64,000 nt of DNA from Salinibacterium sp. (GTDB taxonomy: Bacteria > Actinomycetota > Actinomycetes > Actinomycetales > Microbacteriaceae): NCBI GenBank assembly GCA_019638845.1, contig JAHBSZ010000001.1, forward strand, positions 558,001 to 622,000, in the 5' to 3' direction. Below, one piece after another: positions 63,384-64,000 of the stretch (positions are counted from its first letter, which is position 1; each line of letters opens with the position of its first letter). The notes beneath the pieces were generated by a model. That model searched no databases. It saw only the letters and a program-made list of their open reading frames with translations, and had not been told where the DNA came from. The translations under genes were made by a program, and so were the position numbers.

Positions 63384-64000
63384 GTGAAGAGCTACATCGA
63401 CCTCCTTAAGACGCCGGGCGTCGGGCGCATCATTGCGGCACAGCTCACGGCACGTTTTCCGAGCGGGATGCTCTCCCTCGCGTTTCTCATCCACATCGAG
63501 CACACCCTGCATTCCTACGGGGCTGCGGGCCTCGTCCTCGGTGCCACGAGCCTCGGTCAAGCGATCGCCGGACCCCTCACCAGCCGATGGATGGGCAGGT
63601 GGGGCATGCGCCCCGTGCTCACCCTCACTCTCATCGTGTGCGCTGCGGCAATCTTCACCATTGCCTTTGCGCCCCTCACCCTTCCCCTCTACATGCTCGT
63701 CGGGCTTATCGGTGGTCTGAGCACGCCACCCATCCAGCCCGCGGTGCGGACCATCTATCCCAAGATGGTGAACTCCCGCCAGCTCACACCGTTGTTCTCG
63801 CTCGACGCCTCGGCCCAGGAGATCATCTGGATCGCGGGGCCGGTTGTGACAACCTTCGTTGCGGTGCAGATCTCCAGCGTGCTCGCGATCTGCCTAGCGG
63901 GCATCTTCCTCATCGGTGGTGGAATCTGGTTCATCGCGAGCCCCGAAGTCGGGCAAGTTCGCATCCCCCGCAGCAAAGGACGCCTGGGCGCCGTCTTGCG
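63384..64000 (+). CDS. Major facilitator superfamily transporter, 3' end outside window
   Basis: The GTG at 63384 opens a frame that is still open at the window end (205 codons). It encodes six or so membrane helices of an MFS permease: LTARFPSGMLSLAFLIHI is helix 1, and the loop GPLTSRWMGRWGMRP holds the family's helix 2-3 motif (G-x3-D/S-R-x-G-R-R type). Later helices contain LYMLVGLIGGLSTPPIQPAVR and a long hydrophobic pair. The drug-exporter branch is likely; substrate unknown. The start is uncertain, with no strong ribosome-binding site. Confidence 0.85.
   Translation, partial: MKSYIDLLKTPGVGRIIAAQLTARFPSGMLSLAFLIHIEHTLHSYGAAGLVLGATSLGQAIAGPLTSRWMGRWGMRPVLTLTLIVCAAAIFTIAFAPLTLPLYMLVGLIGGLSTPPIQPAVRTIYPKMVNSRQLTPLFSLDASAQEIIWIAGPVVTTFVAVQISSVLAICLAGIFLIGGGIWFIASPEVGQVRIPRSKGRLGAVL

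Overview
The window looks like chromosomal DNA of a high-GC actinobacterium, most probably a member of the Microbacteriaceae. The reasons are the strong GC bias, frequent GTG/TTG starts, many 4-base ATGA/GTGA gene overlaps, the metG-tatD-rsmA-ispE order, a PMT-type mannosyltransferase beside rsmI, a DUF222 HNH protein, and a short dispersed element (GGTCGAGCCTGTCGAGACC type) that I associate with this family from memory. I see no prophage, insertion sequence, CRISPR array, rRNA or tRNA. Coding density is very high; the largest non-coding gap is 295 bases (63089-63383).

Layout. 1-1356: MarR regulator and YeiH-type exporter. 1353-8031 (minus): a translationally coupled run of a ketoacyl synthase III/OleA-like enzyme, GT2 glycosyltransferase, P450, acyl-adenylate ligase, NAD-dependent epimerase/reductase, CDF metal exporter and AhpD-like protein, which resembles a lipid or beta-lactone/olefin-type pathway. 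8056-11463: ABC-F ATPase and a membrane molybdopterin oxidoreductase. 11503-14596: a three-gene amino-sugar cassette (aminotransferase, 4,6-dehydratase, sugar-phosphate transferase). 14621-20438: ispE, rsmA, tatD, metG and rsmI, interrupted by a Phd/PIN toxin-antitoxin pair. 20446-26080: protein O-mannosyltransferase followed by a 1299-residue exported, Cys-paired repeat protein with a polytopic membrane tail. 26132-30686: sulfur genes (metY, CoA-binding protein, sulfurtransferase) and a DUF255 thioredoxin-fold protein. 30721-35516: HNH protein, two MBL-fold hydrolases, aldo/keto reductase, RIO-type kinase.

35513-39673 is the methylcitrate (propionate) operon under a GntR/FCD regulator with a perfect 14-bp palindrome in its promoter. 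39771-42888 is a coupled flavin monooxygenase, BASS transporter and epimerase operon. 42947-46687 is HrpA helicase. 46783-59516 is an aromatic catabolism region: a homoprotocatechuate meta-cleavage cluster (FAH-RraA fusion, GntR regulator, DHDPS-family lyase, HpaE, HpaD), then beta-ketoadipate genes (CoA-transferase, thiolase, IclR regulator), a TSUP exporter, and a second thiolase with a short-chain dehydrogenase.

59529-63088 holds a class I ribonucleotide reductase with two unusual features. The small subunit has Phe instead of the radical Tyr, and Glu at the Asp84 position (class Ic signature). The redox-active CxxC tail of the large subunit is not in the nrdA reading frame; it forms a 26-codon ORF whose GTG overlaps the nrdA stop. 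The upstream region carries tandem NrdR-like boxes and two DnaA-box-like sequences. The window ends inside an MFS transporter.
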